From positions 1 through 10,917 of the forward strand of contig JAUIJO010000094.1 in the NCBI GenBank assembly GCA_030431185.1: a stretch of 10,917 nt of DNA. The letters are read 5' to 3'. Below the pieces are notes generated by a model. That model did not search any database. It had not been told where the DNA came from and worked only from the letters and a program-made list of their open reading frames with translations. Of this stretch, positions 1-6,437 are shown piece by piece. The stretch is from Gammaproteobacteria bacterium. Lineage in GTDB: Bacteria; Pseudomonadota; Gammaproteobacteria; Xanthomonadales; Xanthomonadaceae. How positions within the stretch are numbered: position 1 is the stretch's first letter; the number at the start of each line of letters is the position of its first letter. The position numbers were made by a program, and so were the translations under genes.

Positions 1-1004
1 AGCTCGCTGTGGCCTTCGATGCGCAGCTCAAGCGGCTTTCCGGCGATCTGCGCGCGATGCGAGTCCAGCAGCGAATCGGCCAGGCGCCCGACGTCCGTGG
101 CGCCATGGCCGCGTTCATTGCGCGAGAGCAGCAGCAGGGCGCTGATCAGGTCCGTGCATTGCGCCTCGGCGCGCTGGATGCGCAGCAGCCGGTTGCGTGT
201 CTTCTCGTCGACCTGGGGGTGCGAGAGCAGCAGTTCGACCGCCCCCTTGATCACGGCGAGGGGCGTGCGCAGCTCATGGCTGACGTCGGCGTTGAACTCG
301 CGGTCGCGCTCGACGACTTCGGTCAGGCGCGCGGAATAGTCGTCCAGGGCCTCGGCCAACTGGCCGACCTCGTCGTCCGGGAAATGACTGGCCAGGTGCT
401 CGAGCTGGCTGCTGCCCCCCGATTCCTTCAGTCGCGTGGCGAGTTCTGACACCGGGCTCATGACCCGCGATGCCGACCACCAGCCGACCAGCAGCGACAA
501 CAGGGTGAACACGAACACCGCCACGTAGATCGCGCGATTGAACTGGGTCTCGCCGCGAAGCGACTGGGTCATGTCGTAGGCGAGGAAGAACCACTCGTTG
601 GGCGTCTTGCGCACCGCGAGCTTGTAGGCGAAGGGCGATCCGTCGGGGTTGGTGCCCGACATGCTGTGGATGCCGTCGCCGAATTCGTACCAGTCGGGCT
701 CTTCCTGGCGCAGGGCGTCGAAGTTCTCGCGACGCACGACCTTGCCGTACATCTGCTGGAACGGGATGCTCGGCGACTGCCCGGGCGCGGTGTAGTAGCT
801 CTCGGCGTAGGCGTCGATGTTGCGGTTCATGACGTCCTCGACCAACTGGTTCTCCACGCGGTTGCGCGTGTAGTTGGTCGCCCACGCGAACAGTGCCGTC
901 AGGCCGAAGCCCAACAGCACGAACGCGAGGATGATGCGGCTGCGGAGTTGTCGCCGGAAGCGCCGGCGCCGGCGCGGGCGCGGGGATGCGTCAGTCGCGC
1001 TCAT
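1..1004 (-). CDS. Sensor histidine kinase, OmpR-class partner (3' end cut by window edge)
   Basis: Membrane sensor kinase expected to autophosphorylate on His and pass the phosphate to the response regulator encoded just upstream. The 334 visible residues show an Arg-rich cytoplasmic start, TM1 at about 24-43, a periplasmic loop of roughly 115 residues (about 44-157) rich in acidic and aromatic residues, TM2 at about 158-178, a HAMP-like linker at about 180-230, and the H-box FNADVSHELRTPL with the phospho-acceptor His243. The ATP-binding HATPase domain lies beyond position 1. The ATG at 1004 sits inside the regulator's last codons (14-nt overlap), so the two are translationally linked. Xanthomonas ColS is a possible identity because the regulator looks ColR-like. 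However, I see no ExxE motif in the loop, the motif associated with metal sensing in Pseudomonas ColS, so the signal is unknown and I give no symbol. Confidence 0.93.
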   Translation of the reverse strand, partial: MSATDASPRPRRRRRFRRQLRSRIILAFVLLGFGLTALFAWATNYTRNRVENQLVEDVMNRNIDAYAESYYTAPGQSPSIPFQQMYGKVVRRENFDALRQEEPDWYEFGDGIHSMSGTNPDGSPFAYKLAVRKTPNEWFFLAYDMTQSLRGETQFNRAIYVAVFVFTLLSLLVGWWSASRVMSPVSELATRLKESGGSSQLEHLASHFPDDEVGQLAEALDDYSARLTEVVERDREFNADVSHELRTPLAVIKGAVELLLSHPQVDEKTRNRLLRIQRAEAQCTDLISALLLLSRNERGHGATDVGRLADSLLDSHRAQIAGKPLELRIEGHSE

Positions 1005-1674
1005 CGGGCGCGGCGATGCGATAGCCGATACCGTGGCGGGTCTGGATCAGCGGCACCTCGAAGGGCTTGTCGGCCACCGCGCGCAGGCCATGGATGTGGA
1101 CGCGCAGGCTGTCGGAATCGGGCAGTTCCTCGCCCCAGACGCGGGTCTCGAGCTCCTGCCGGGTGACCACCGCCGGGGACGCTTCCATCAGCGCCTGGAG
1201 GATCTTCAGTGCGGTCGGGTTGAGCTGCAGCAGCTTGCCCTGCCGCCGCACCTCGAGGGTATCGAGGTTGTATTCCAGGTCGCCGACGTTGAGCACGCGC
1301 GTCTGCACGCCACGCCCGCGGCGCGACAGGGCGTTGAGGCGGACCTCGACCTCCTGCAGGGCGAAGGGCTTTATCAGGTAGTCGTCGGCACCGGAATCGA
1401 AGCCGGCCAGCTTGTTGTCCAGGCTGTCGCGCGCCGTCAGCATCAGCACCGGCGTCTGCTTGCGCGCCTCGTTGCGCAGCTTGCGGCAGACCTCCAGGCC
1501 GTCCATGCCCGGCAGGTTGAGATCGAGCACGATGGCGTCGAAGTCGTGGACCACCGCGAGGTGCAGGCCGGTGATGCCATCGGCGGCGAAGTCGACCGTA
1601 TGGCCGCGATCTTCGAGGAAGTCCCCCAGATTGGCGGCGATGTCCTGGTTGTCTTCGATCACGAGTATGCGCAT
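991..1674 (-). CDS. OmpR/PhoB-family response regulator (227 aa)
   Basis: DNA-binding transcription regulator controlled by phosphorylation. The receiver domain (about 1-118) shows the acidic pair E7/D8, phospho-acceptor D51 in VLDLNLPGMDG, T80 and K102 in YLIKPF. A winged-helix DNA-binding domain occupies about 125-222 (LNPTALKILQALMEAS, then VWGEELPDSDSLRVHIHGLR). The ATG at 1674 is chosen because AAGGAAGG lies just upstream and the receiver domain begins directly with MRILVIEDN; the frame is open to 1839 but the extra residues do not look like this family. It overlaps the kinase gene by 14 nt. The overall sequence resembles what I remember of Xanthomonas ColR, a recollection that has not been checked. 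Upstream, three TGACC repeats with 11-bp spacing may be its own binding site. Confidence 0.96.
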   Translation of the reverse strand: MRILVIEDNQDIAANLGDFLEDRGHTVDFAADGITGLHLAVVHDFDAIVLDLNLPGMDGLEVCRKLRNEARKQTPVLMLTARDSLDNKLAGFDSGADDYLIKPFALQEVEVRLNALSRRGRGVQTRVLNVGDLEYNLDTLEVRRQGKLLQLNPTALKILQALMEASPAVVTRQELETRVWGEELPDSDSLRVHIHGLRAVADKPFEVPLIQTRHGIGYRIAAPDERD

Positions 1675-1856
1675 CACGCCTTCCTTAATTGGGTTCGGCG
1701 CCGCCTCGATCGGGCGGCACGCCGATGGATGTTTGACCGCGCGCCAGGGCTGCGGTTCCTGAACAGGCACTCCGTGCCCTGCCACCGAATGTGACGATTC
1801 TGCCAGAGCCGCGACCCGGTACTGTGCAGACACCTTCACCCGGTCGTTTCCCGCGC

Positions 1857-1895
1857 CAATAAAAGGCCCAGGGACGGGACCACCGCACCTGGGCC
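1857..1895 (-). terminator. Rho-independent terminator-like hairpin with T tract
   Basis: Read on the minus strand, GGCCCAGG (1895-1888) pairs perfectly with CCTGGGCC (1872-1865) across a 15-nt loop and is followed at once by TTTTATT. This is the best intrinsic-terminator signature in the window and is oriented to stop minus-strand transcription. It lies about 275 nt beyond the exported-protein stop codon and 183 nt before the regulator start. It may therefore end the former transcript, end a small RNA that starts inside the intergenic region, or attenuate the regulator's leader. Confidence 0.6.
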
Positions 1896-1934
1896 AAGAT
1901 TGGGTTTGTACTGTCCCGATACCGTAACCCGCGG

Positions 1935-1961
1935 TGACCGTCGACTGACCTGAAGCTGACC
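1935..1961. repeat. Three TGACC direct repeats with an 11-bp period (candidate regulator site)
   Basis: TGACC occurs at 1935-1939, 1946-1950 and 1957-1961, an exact 11-bp period, i.e. one helical turn. The second and third copies extend to CTGACC. OmpR/PhoB-family regulators bind direct half-sites spaced about 11 bp apart as head-to-tail dimers, and such a regulator is encoded 260 bp downstream on the minus strand, so autoregulation is a reasonable inference. On the minus strand a weak -10-like TACAAA (1910-1905) lies about 25 bp beyond the last repeat. Confidence 0.45.
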
Positions 1962-2010
1962 GATCTGGAACGGGCGGAGCTGCGGTTTGGCCAAGGCTAC
2001 GCGGCGGGCG

Positions 2011-2038
2011 ATTAAAGGCATGTTAAACGGATCGGCAA
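2011..2038 (-). promoter_or_regulatory. Possible sigma70 promoter
   Basis: On the minus strand TTGCCG (2038-2033, four of six matches to TTGACA) is separated by 16 nt from TTTAAT (2016-2011, five of six matches to TATAAT). It lies in the least GC-rich part of the intergenic region, which adds weight. It would drive the candidate small RNA or the leader of the regulator/sensor operon. Confidence 0.35.
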
Positions 2039-2168
2039 TCTTTCCCCTTCGCGAATATCCCTTTGCCATCAATGACTTGGGAACGCCTCTTTGGCGCTCG
2101 CAGACCGATCCCGCACCGCCGGGGTCCGGCCGCTCCCCGCGCCGGGCCGCTTGCGCGGGGCGTCGCCT

Positions 2169-2645
2169 TCAATCGCCCAGCACGCTCGCCGGGGTCAGGG
2201 TGCCCTGCCGCAGCGCATCCGCGCCCGCCTCGCGCTGGCGGCGCTGCTCGGCCACCGTCTGGCAGGAACTGACGACGAAATTGCTGCCCACCCGGCGCTC
2301 GCGCGTGCATACCCGGCGACTGTCCTTGGCGGCCTGGGTCAGCAGCGCGTTGACCTGCTCCTGGGTATTGAACAGGGCCACGCGCTGCGGGGGCGGCATG
2401 GCGTCGACCGAGCCGGCGTCGTCGAGCATGCGCTGCATGGCATCGAGCCCCGCATTGACTTCGACGCGCGCCTCGGCGCTGAGTTCGGCGTAGGTCTCGC
2501 CATCGGCCAGGTCGCGGGCGATGGCGGCCCGCTGGCTGGCGAAGTCGGCGCCCCGGCTGGCCTCGAGGTCCACCGCGTTCTCGGCGGCATGTAGCGGCAC
2601 CAGGAAACAGCCGAGCAGGACGCTGCCCAGAACGAATGCCTTCAT
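2169..2645 (-). CDS. Small exported protein of unknown function with a Cys-pair C-terminal motif (158 aa)
   Basis: I do not recognise a named family. Residues 1-21 form a Sec signal peptide (MKAFVLGSVLLGCFLVPLHAA), probably cut after the Ala pair; a lipobox at LLGC is possible but the hydrophobic stretch continues past Cys13. The mature part is helical, charged and Ala/Glu/Arg-rich. Near the end comes VCTRERRVGSNFVVSSC (C113, C128), resembling the C-x14-C motif with a central Gly-Ser found at the tail of many short exported proteins in Xanthomonads and Sphingomonads; the two Cys may form a disulfide in the periplasm. The ATG at 2645 is preferred over 2663 because AAGGAG stands just before it, inside the longer frame. 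It is followed by about 490 nt without a gene and preceded by rimK on the same strand, 141 nt away. Confidence 0.85.
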   Translation of the reverse strand: MKAFVLGSVLLGCFLVPLHAAENAVDLEASRGADFASQRAAIARDLADGETYAELSAEARVEVNAGLDAMQRMLDDAGSVDAMPPPQRVALFNTQEQVNALLTQAAKDSRRVCTRERRVGSNFVVSSCQTVAEQRRQREAGADALRQGTLTPASVLGD

Positions 2646-2736
2646 CACGAACTCCTTGGTCACGTTTACCGGAAGAAAGTTGCAGGGCCCGTTGGGGCCA
2701 TCCCGATCAACGCTACCTCGCGACGGTCCGCGGAAG

Positions 2737-2750
2737 GCGCCGGCCGGCGC
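2737..2750. repeat. 14-bp perfect GC palindrome between rimK and the exported protein gene
   Basis: GCGCCGGCCGGCGC is a perfect 14-bp palindrome, 37 nt beyond the rimK stop codon. It could fold in the RNA as part of a 3' end, but no T tract follows on the minus strand, so calling it a terminator is not justified. In DNA this GC-rich, such palindromes also arise by chance. Confidence 0.4.
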
Positions 2751-2786
2751 AATCCGCCCGATACGGCAAACCCGCTGGAGCCGGGC

Positions 2787-3698
2787 TCAGGCCTTGCGGG
2801 CCTGGCTGCGCTTGGCCGCCCGGCGCTTGTGGCGTTCGGCCGAGTACTGGATGATCTCGCCGGCGATGTCGATGCCGGTCGCGTCCTCGATCCCTTCCAG
2901 CCCCGGCGATGCATTGACCTCCAGCACCAGCGGCCCGCGCGCGGAACGGATCAGGTCCACGCCGGCGACGCCGAGGCCGAGCACCCGTGCGGCGCGGATC
3001 GCGACGTCCTGCTCCGCGGTGGTGGCCTTGACCACCCGGGCCCGGCCCCCGCGGTGGAGGTTGGAGCGGAAATCGCCCTTGGGGGCCTGCCGCTTCATCG
3101 CCGCGACCACGCGCCCCCCCACGACGAAGCAGCGAAGGTCGGCGCCCTTGGCTTCGGCGACGAATTCCTGCACCAGGAACTGCGCGTACAGGCCGCGCAG
3201 GGCTTCGATCACGCCGCGCGACGCCGACAGCTTCTCGGTCAGCATGACGCCCGCGCCCTGGGTGCCCTCGTTCAACTTGATCACGTGCGGGGGCGGACCG
3301 AGCATCGAGAGCAGGTCGTTGGTGTCGTCCGGGTTGTCGCCGAACACCGTGGCGGGCATGCCGATCCCCTGCGCGGCGAGCATCTGGTGGCTGCGCAGTT
3401 TGTCGCGGGCGCGCAGGATCGCGTCCGAGGGATTCGGCGTGAACGTGTCCATCAGTTCGAACTGGCGCAGCACGGCGCTGCCGTAGCGCGTGACCGAGGC
3501 GCCGATGCGCGGGATGACGACGTGGTAACCCGACATCCCCCTTCCCTTGTAGTGCATCTGGAACCCGTCCGAGGCGATGCGCATGTAGCAGCGCAGCGGA
3601 TCGAGGACGCGGACCGAATGTCCCTGCTCGCGCGCGGCTTCCGCCAGGCGCCGCGTGGAATAAAGCTTGGTGTTGCGCGACAGGATCGCGAATTTCAT
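2787..3698 (-). CDS. rimK: RimK, ATP-grasp glutamate ligase of ribosomal protein S6 (303 aa)
   Basis: Cytoplasmic ligase that, in E. coli, adds Glu residues to the C-terminus of ribosomal protein S6 using ATP; in Pseudomonas this remodels ribosomes and affects virulence traits. The sequence follows E. coli RimK closely along its length (about 300 aa there): MKFAILSRNTKLYSTRRLAEAA at the start, HYKGRGMSGYHVVIPRIGAS, DAILRARDKLRSHQMLA, the ATP-grasp segment VIKLNEGTQGAGVMLTE, KGDFRSNLHRGG, and the metal/ATP-binding LEVNASPGLEGIE near the end, then a basic tail. The start at 3698 matches the family N-terminus; the frame is open to 3854 but that part overlaps rimB. Its Shine-Dalgarno sequence is poor and it starts 7 nt after rimB, so coupled translation is likely. 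Confidence 0.96.
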   Translation of the reverse strand: MKFAILSRNTKLYSTRRLAEAAREQGHSVRVLDPLRCYMRIASDGFQMHYKGRGMSGYHVVIPRIGASVTRYGSAVLRQFELMDTFTPNPSDAILRARDKLRSHQMLAAQGIGMPATVFGDNPDDTNDLLSMLGPPPHVIKLNEGTQGAGVMLTEKLSASRGVIEALRGLYAQFLVQEFVAEAKGADLRCFVVGGRVVAAMKRQAPKGDFRSNLHRGGRARVVKATTAEQDVAIRAARVLGLGVAGVDLIRSARGPLVLEVNASPGLEGIEDATGIDIAGEIIQYSAERHKRRAAKRSQARKA

Positions 3699-3705
3699 CG
3701 GGACA

Positions 3706-4191
3706 TCATCCGGAGGGGGAAGGCAGGCCGCTCGCCGGGGGGCGGCCGTGCAGGTAGGAGCGTGCCGGATCGACCGTGAACGCACGGGCCAGGGCGGTCC
3801 GCCCGAGCAACATGGGAAACAGCATGCCGCGGCGATCCGACAGGTTGATTTCAATCTCGCGGTGGATCCCGGCCAGCCGCAGGGTGGTGCGGAGGAAGAT
3901 GCGCCGCGTCCTGCGACCGCCCGAATCGGTCACGTCGCGTTCGTCCATGACCGGGGCGACGACGTCGCGGGCGACCCCGCCCAGTCCCGGCGAGAGCCGG
4001 AACCCGACCCACGGCGCGCCGGCCTCGACGAAACGCCACAGCTCGTCCACGTGCAGCGCGGAACTGCGCGCCCCCGTGTCGACCTTCGCCTTGACCGCCG
4101 TCAATCCGAGGCCGGGAAGCGCCACGGACTCCCGCCAGCCCAGCACGACCCGGGGCGGACGGAGGGACTTGGGCGCGATCGGATCGGACAT
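3706..4191 (-). CDS. rimB: RimB-like retropepsin-type protease (ATP-dependent zinc protease family, 161 aa)
   Basis: Small aspartic-type protease of the family annotated as ATP-dependent zinc protease (PF05618). In Pseudomonas, RimB is encoded with RimK and modulates RimK activity or acts on its glutamylated product. The key motif is KVDTGARSSALHV, with the likely catalytic Asp38 in DTGA. Further along are FLRTTLRL, the EINLSDR segment and MLFPMLLGRTAL, the typical closing glycine loop of retropepsins. The ATG at 4191 has a perfect AGGAGG four bases upstream. It leads rimK by 7 nt in one operon. No rimA (the c-di-GMP phosphodiesterase partner in Pseudomonas) is present in the visible neighbourhood; a tRNA gene lies upstream instead. 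No clear promoter is visible in the 91 nt between them. Confidence 0.88.
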   Translation of the reverse strand: MSDPIAPKSLRPPRVVLGWRESVALPGLGLTAVKAKVDTGARSSALHVDELWRFVEAGAPWVGFRLSPGLGGVARDVVAPVMDERDVTDSGGRRTRRIFLRTTLRLAGIHREIEINLSDRRGMLFPMLLGRTALARAFTVDPARSYLHGRPPASGLPSPSG

Positions 4192-4282
4192 CGGTCCTCC
4201 TGGACCCGCCCGGGAGCCGGGTCGGGCGCCACAACGAACGACGGCGGCATGGTCCCGGGGGACCAGGGCCGCCGCCTGGATC

Positions 4283-4356
4283 TGGAGCGGGTGAAGGGAA
4301 TCGAACCCTCGTCAGTAGCTTGGGAAGCTACAGCTCTACCATTGAGCTACACCCGC
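4283..4356 (-). tRNA. tRNA-Gly (anticodon CCC)
   Basis: Full cloverleaf on the minus strand. The acceptor stem GCGGGTG pairs perfectly with CACCCGC; the D arm is GCTC/GAGC; the anticodon stem is GTAGC/GCTAC with loop TTCCCAA, giving anticodon CCC (4322-4324) for GGG codons. The variable loop has five bases, the T arm is GAGGG with TTCGATT and CCCTT (one G-T pair), the discriminator base is T, and CCA is encoded (4283-4285). It lies 91 nt upstream of rimB on the same strand, so read-through into rimB-rimK is possible. Confidence 0.96.
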
Positions 4357-4365
4357 GAGCCGCAG

Positions 4366-4394
4366 AGTCTACGCCGCGTTGCCGGTATGAGGCA
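4366..4394 (-). promoter_or_regulatory. Possible promoter of the tRNA-Gly gene
   Basis: On the minus strand TTGCCT (four of six matches to TTGACA) is followed after 18 nt by TAGACT (4371-4366; four of six matches to TATAAT). Transcription would start near 4359, only a few bases before the mature tRNA end at 4356. The spacer lies almost wholly inside the inverted repeat at 4372-4402. Weak matches, but a tRNA needs a nearby promoter and nothing better is visible. Confidence 0.33.
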
Positions 4395-4402
4395 ACGCGG
4401 CG
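4372..4402 (-). terminator. Perfect 12-bp inverted repeat after the esterase gene (possible terminator)
   Basis: CGCCGCGTTGCC (4372-4383) and GGCAACGCGGCG (4391-4402) are exact reverse complements around a 7-nt loop. It starts 16 nt beyond the esterase stop codon, the usual place for a terminator hairpin. The minus-strand continuation TAGACTCTGCGG has no T run, so it is not a classical intrinsic terminator. It may act as a 3'-end stabiliser or a T-poor terminator. Confidence 0.5.
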
Positions 4403-4418
4403 GGGACCGTTCGGTGCG

Positions 4419-6251
4419 TCAGAACCCCTTGCCGATGCTGAGGAATGCCGACAGGTTGTCCGTGCCTTCGCGCGCGAAGGCACCGGTGACCCCGAAATCG
4501 GCGTCGAGGCCGAACATCGTCGAGCGCGCGCCCAGCAGCACGCTGCCGTGGTCGCCATCGATCTCCAGCCCCGGCACCGCGAAGGGCGCCGAACCCGGCA
4601 TCGACTGCAGTCGCGCGAAAGCCTCCTCGGCCTCGTCCTCGAACTCATGCTCCCAGCTGACCCGGGCATAGGGGCGGAAGGCCTCGCTGGCCTCGACCTC
4701 GATCTGCCAGCCGAGGCTGCCGACCAGGGAGTCATGGTTCTGTTCCGGGTAGGCCATGGAGGTGGACAGCGCCGGCTGGTCCTCGACGAGCTCGTCGATG
4801 TCGATGCTCTGCGAGACCAGGGACGCCACCGGACCGTGTCGAAGCGTTCCGTGCTCGAAGGCGTAGCCGCCTTCCACCGCCACGACCAGGTTGGTGCCGT
4901 CGGCCGAGGCGTGGTGCCTGCGGGTCGCCTCGCCCAGCTGGACCTTGCGATCGAGGTCGTAGCTGGACCAGGTATAGCCCACCTGGCCGGTGACCCAGGC
5001 ATGCTCGTCCTGCCAGCCGAGGTAGGCGCCGACGCTGGCGTCGTCGTAGTCGAACTCGCCGAAGCGGCGGCCGAAGTCCATGTCCTGGCTGCCGTAGCCG
5101 ATGAAGCCGCCATAGACCAGTTGGCCATGGCGCCAGTCCAGGCCGGCCGTCAGCGCTGGGCCGCTGCCTTCCGCGTCGACCATCAGCCCGGCGTCCTCGT
5201 CGAACTTCTGGTAGTCGCCGCGCACGTCGGCCCAGGCACGCATGCCTTCGCTGTCCGGACGGCCCTCGACCTGCGCGGCCACGCGGTCGGTCCGGGCCAG
5301 GCCACTGATCTCCTGCGCGTAGGGCATGAGGGCCACCATGCGCGGCGCCTCGAGCACCGAGATCGCATAGTCGGACAGGATGGCGTGGGCCTTGGACGAC
5401 GGGTGGACGCCATCGGCGAACGCATACGTGTCGGCCGCGTCGGGGCTGACGTAGGTGCCCGGGTTGCAGGTGACCGACTGCGCGGTGATCTGCGGTTGGC
5501 AGGCCGTGCCGGTGACGTTGGTGAATCCGTAGGGCGCGGGGTTGGAGGTGATTTCCTGGAGCAGGTGGAACGTGTCGAGCGGAATCACCCGCAGTCCCGA
5601 CGCGGCGAGTCCGCCGAACAGCGCGTCGTTGTACGCCGTCGACAGCTGGGTGCCCTGCGCCTGCGCCAACGGGCCCTGGGCGATGAAGCCCGGGGTGCGG
5701 CCGAGGTCCGGCACGGTCGGCACCAGGATGTAGCGCGCACCCGCCGCCTGCAGGGTGCCGACGAGGCCGACCTGCGCGGTCACCGCGGCGCCGATGGTCT
5801 GCGCCGCCGGCGCGCCGGCGGTCACCGCGAACAGGTCGTTCGCGCCGCCCCATACGGTGTACAGCGCATTGGGATCGGCCCTTCCCCCGGTGCTCGCCAG
5901 GTAGCTGCCCACCTGGGTCGCCAGCGAGGGGATCGGCCCGAGCGCACCGACCGTGTCGGTGTTGATCGTCGCGCCGCCCACGGCGTAGTTGTCGCCGCCC
6001 TGGTTGTCGCTGAACGCCTCGTCGCCATAGAAGTCCGCCAGGTATTCCGACCAGACCAGGCCCGGGTTGGTGGTGAACTTGCCCACGATGGCCGCCGACG
6101 GACCCGCCTGGCTGACGAGCGCCGGCCGGAAATGGCCCGAATCGGTCAGGCTGTCGCCGAAGAAGATGGTCTGGGAATAGGTCTGCGCCGCGACGGGGGC
6201 GGCGGCGAGGGCCAAGGCAGCGGCCAACGCGGTACGAACAGGTGCTTTCAT
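4419..6251 (-). CDS. GDSL esterase/lipase autotransporter, EstA-like (610 aa)
   Basis: Outer-membrane-anchored ester hydrolase (type V secretion). A Sec signal peptide covers about 1-22 (ends PVAAQ). The SGNH/GDSL domain follows at about 25-330: block I FFGDSLTDSG with nucleophile Ser34, block II Gly in NYAVGGAT (about 92), block III GGAND (135-139) with Asn138, and block V DGVHPSSKAH with Asp280 and His283 completing the triad. C251 and C262 could form a disulfide. From about 340 to 610 is the autotransporter beta-barrel with alternating aromatic strands, ending SAFLSIGKGF; the final Phe is the usual outer-membrane signal. AGGAA precedes the ATG at 6251; the frame is open further upstream to 7415 but the signal peptide fixes the start. 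EstA of Pseudomonas is the closest well-known relative; its substrate here is unknown. Confidence 0.95.
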   Translation of the reverse strand: MKAPVRTALAAALALAAAPVAAQTYSQTIFFGDSLTDSGHFRPALVSQAGPSAAIVGKFTTNPGLVWSEYLADFYGDEAFSDNQGGDNYAVGGATINTDTVGALGPIPSLATQVGSYLASTGGRADPNALYTVWGGANDLFAVTAGAPAAQTIGAAVTAQVGLVGTLQAAGARYILVPTVPDLGRTPGFIAQGPLAQAQGTQLSTAYNDALFGGLAASGLRVIPLDTFHLLQEITSNPAPYGFTNVTGTACQPQITAQSVTCNPGTYVSPDAADTYAFADGVHPSSKAHAILSDYAISVLEAPRMVALMPYAQEISGLARTDRVAAQVEGRPDSEGMRAWADVRGDYQKFDEDAGLMVDAEGSGPALTAGLDWRHGQLVYGGFIGYGSQDMDFGRRFGEFDYDDASVGAYLGWQDEHAWVTGQVGYTWSSYDLDRKVQLGEATRRHHASADGTNLVVAVEGGYAFEHGTLRHGPVASLVSQSIDIDELVEDQPALSTSMAYPEQNHDSLVGSLGWQIEVEASEAFRPYARVSWEHEFEDEAEEAFARLQSMPGSAPFAVPGLEIDGDHGSVLLGARSTMFGLDADFGVTGAFAREGTDNLSAFLSIGKGF

Positions 6252-6275
6252 CGGAGTTCCTGGTTTCCTGGGATG

Positions 6276-6294
6276 GCATGCATGCGTGCACGCG
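6276..6294. repeat. Alternating purine-pyrimidine tract with two overlapping palindromes
   Basis: Nineteen consecutive bases alternate purine and pyrimidine, and contain two 10-bp perfect palindromes, GCATGCATGC (6276-6285) and GCGTGCACGC (6284-6293), sharing two bases. The tract lies 25 bp upstream of the esterase start codon in the divergent region with thiS. It could be an operator or a Z-DNA-prone segment; function is not shown. Confidence 0.45.
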
Positions 6295-6408
6295 GGTGCA
6301 TGATTGTCCGCGGGCGGGACATACGCTAGCGGATGGGCGCATCCAAGCACGGCCGGGGCGCGCGACTCAAGCCGCAGTGCGTCATGAATGCCCGGCGGGA
6401 CACGCCGC

Positions 6409-6437
6409 TTCCCACTGTCGCCGCGGGGCGGGACAAT
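6409..6437 (+). promoter_or_regulatory. Possible thiS promoter giving a leaderless message
   Basis: TTCCCA (6409-6414) and GACAAT (6432-6437) are separated by 17 bp, each with four of six matches to the sigma70 consensus. A start about seven bases after the -10 would fall on the thiS ATG at 6444, which has no clear Shine-Dalgarno sequence at normal distance. Both facts fit a leaderless transcript but each is weak. Confidence 0.25.

Larger units (their letters stand above)
1857..2004 (-). ncRNA. Candidate small RNA or attenuated leader (about 150 nt)
   Basis: Inferred only from signals: a sigma70-like promoter (TTGCCG, 16 nt, TTTAAT, 2038 to 2011) predicts a start near 2004, and the terminator-like hairpin ends near 1857. 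Between them there is no good reading frame with a ribosome binding site. The RNA would include the TGACC repeat segment. I do not recognise a known RNA family. The alternative is a premature-termination leader of the response regulator gene, which starts 183 nt further on. Confidence 0.3.
1675..2168. other. 494-nt intergenic region upstream of the regulator gene
   Basis: No convincing protein gene on either strand. Open frames here are short, have no recognisable domain, and lack good ribosome binding sites. The stretch around 2010-2100 is visibly less GC-rich than its surroundings. It contains, on the minus strand, a possible promoter (2011-2038), three 11-bp-spaced TGACC repeats (1935-1961) and a terminator-like hairpin with a T tract (1857-1895), each listed separately. 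It could hold a small RNA, a long 5' leader of the regulator, or the 3' UTR of the exported protein gene. Confidence 0.7.

Noticed and set aside
1836..2072. Minus-strand open frame of 78 codons in the intergenic region
   Set aside because: TTG/ATG start without a good ribosome binding site, no recognisable domain, and it runs through the terminator hairpin.
2135..2160. CCCCGCGC/GCGCGGGG hairpin just beyond the exported-protein stop, as its terminator
   Set aside because: No T tract follows on the minus strand and a better terminator lies at 1857-1895; kept only as a possible RNA stem.
1987..2493. Plus-strand open frame beginning MAKATRRAIKG
   Set aside because: It overlaps the exported-protein gene antisense and turns into Arg/Ser/Pro low-complexity sequence; no ribosome binding site.
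4247..4268. GGTCCC/GGGACC inverted repeat between the tRNA and rimB as a tRNA terminator
   Set aside because: Short stem, tiny loop, no T run.
4320..6329. 669-aa plus-strand open frame
   Set aside because: Antisense to the esterase autotransporter, no domain, starts inside the tRNA.
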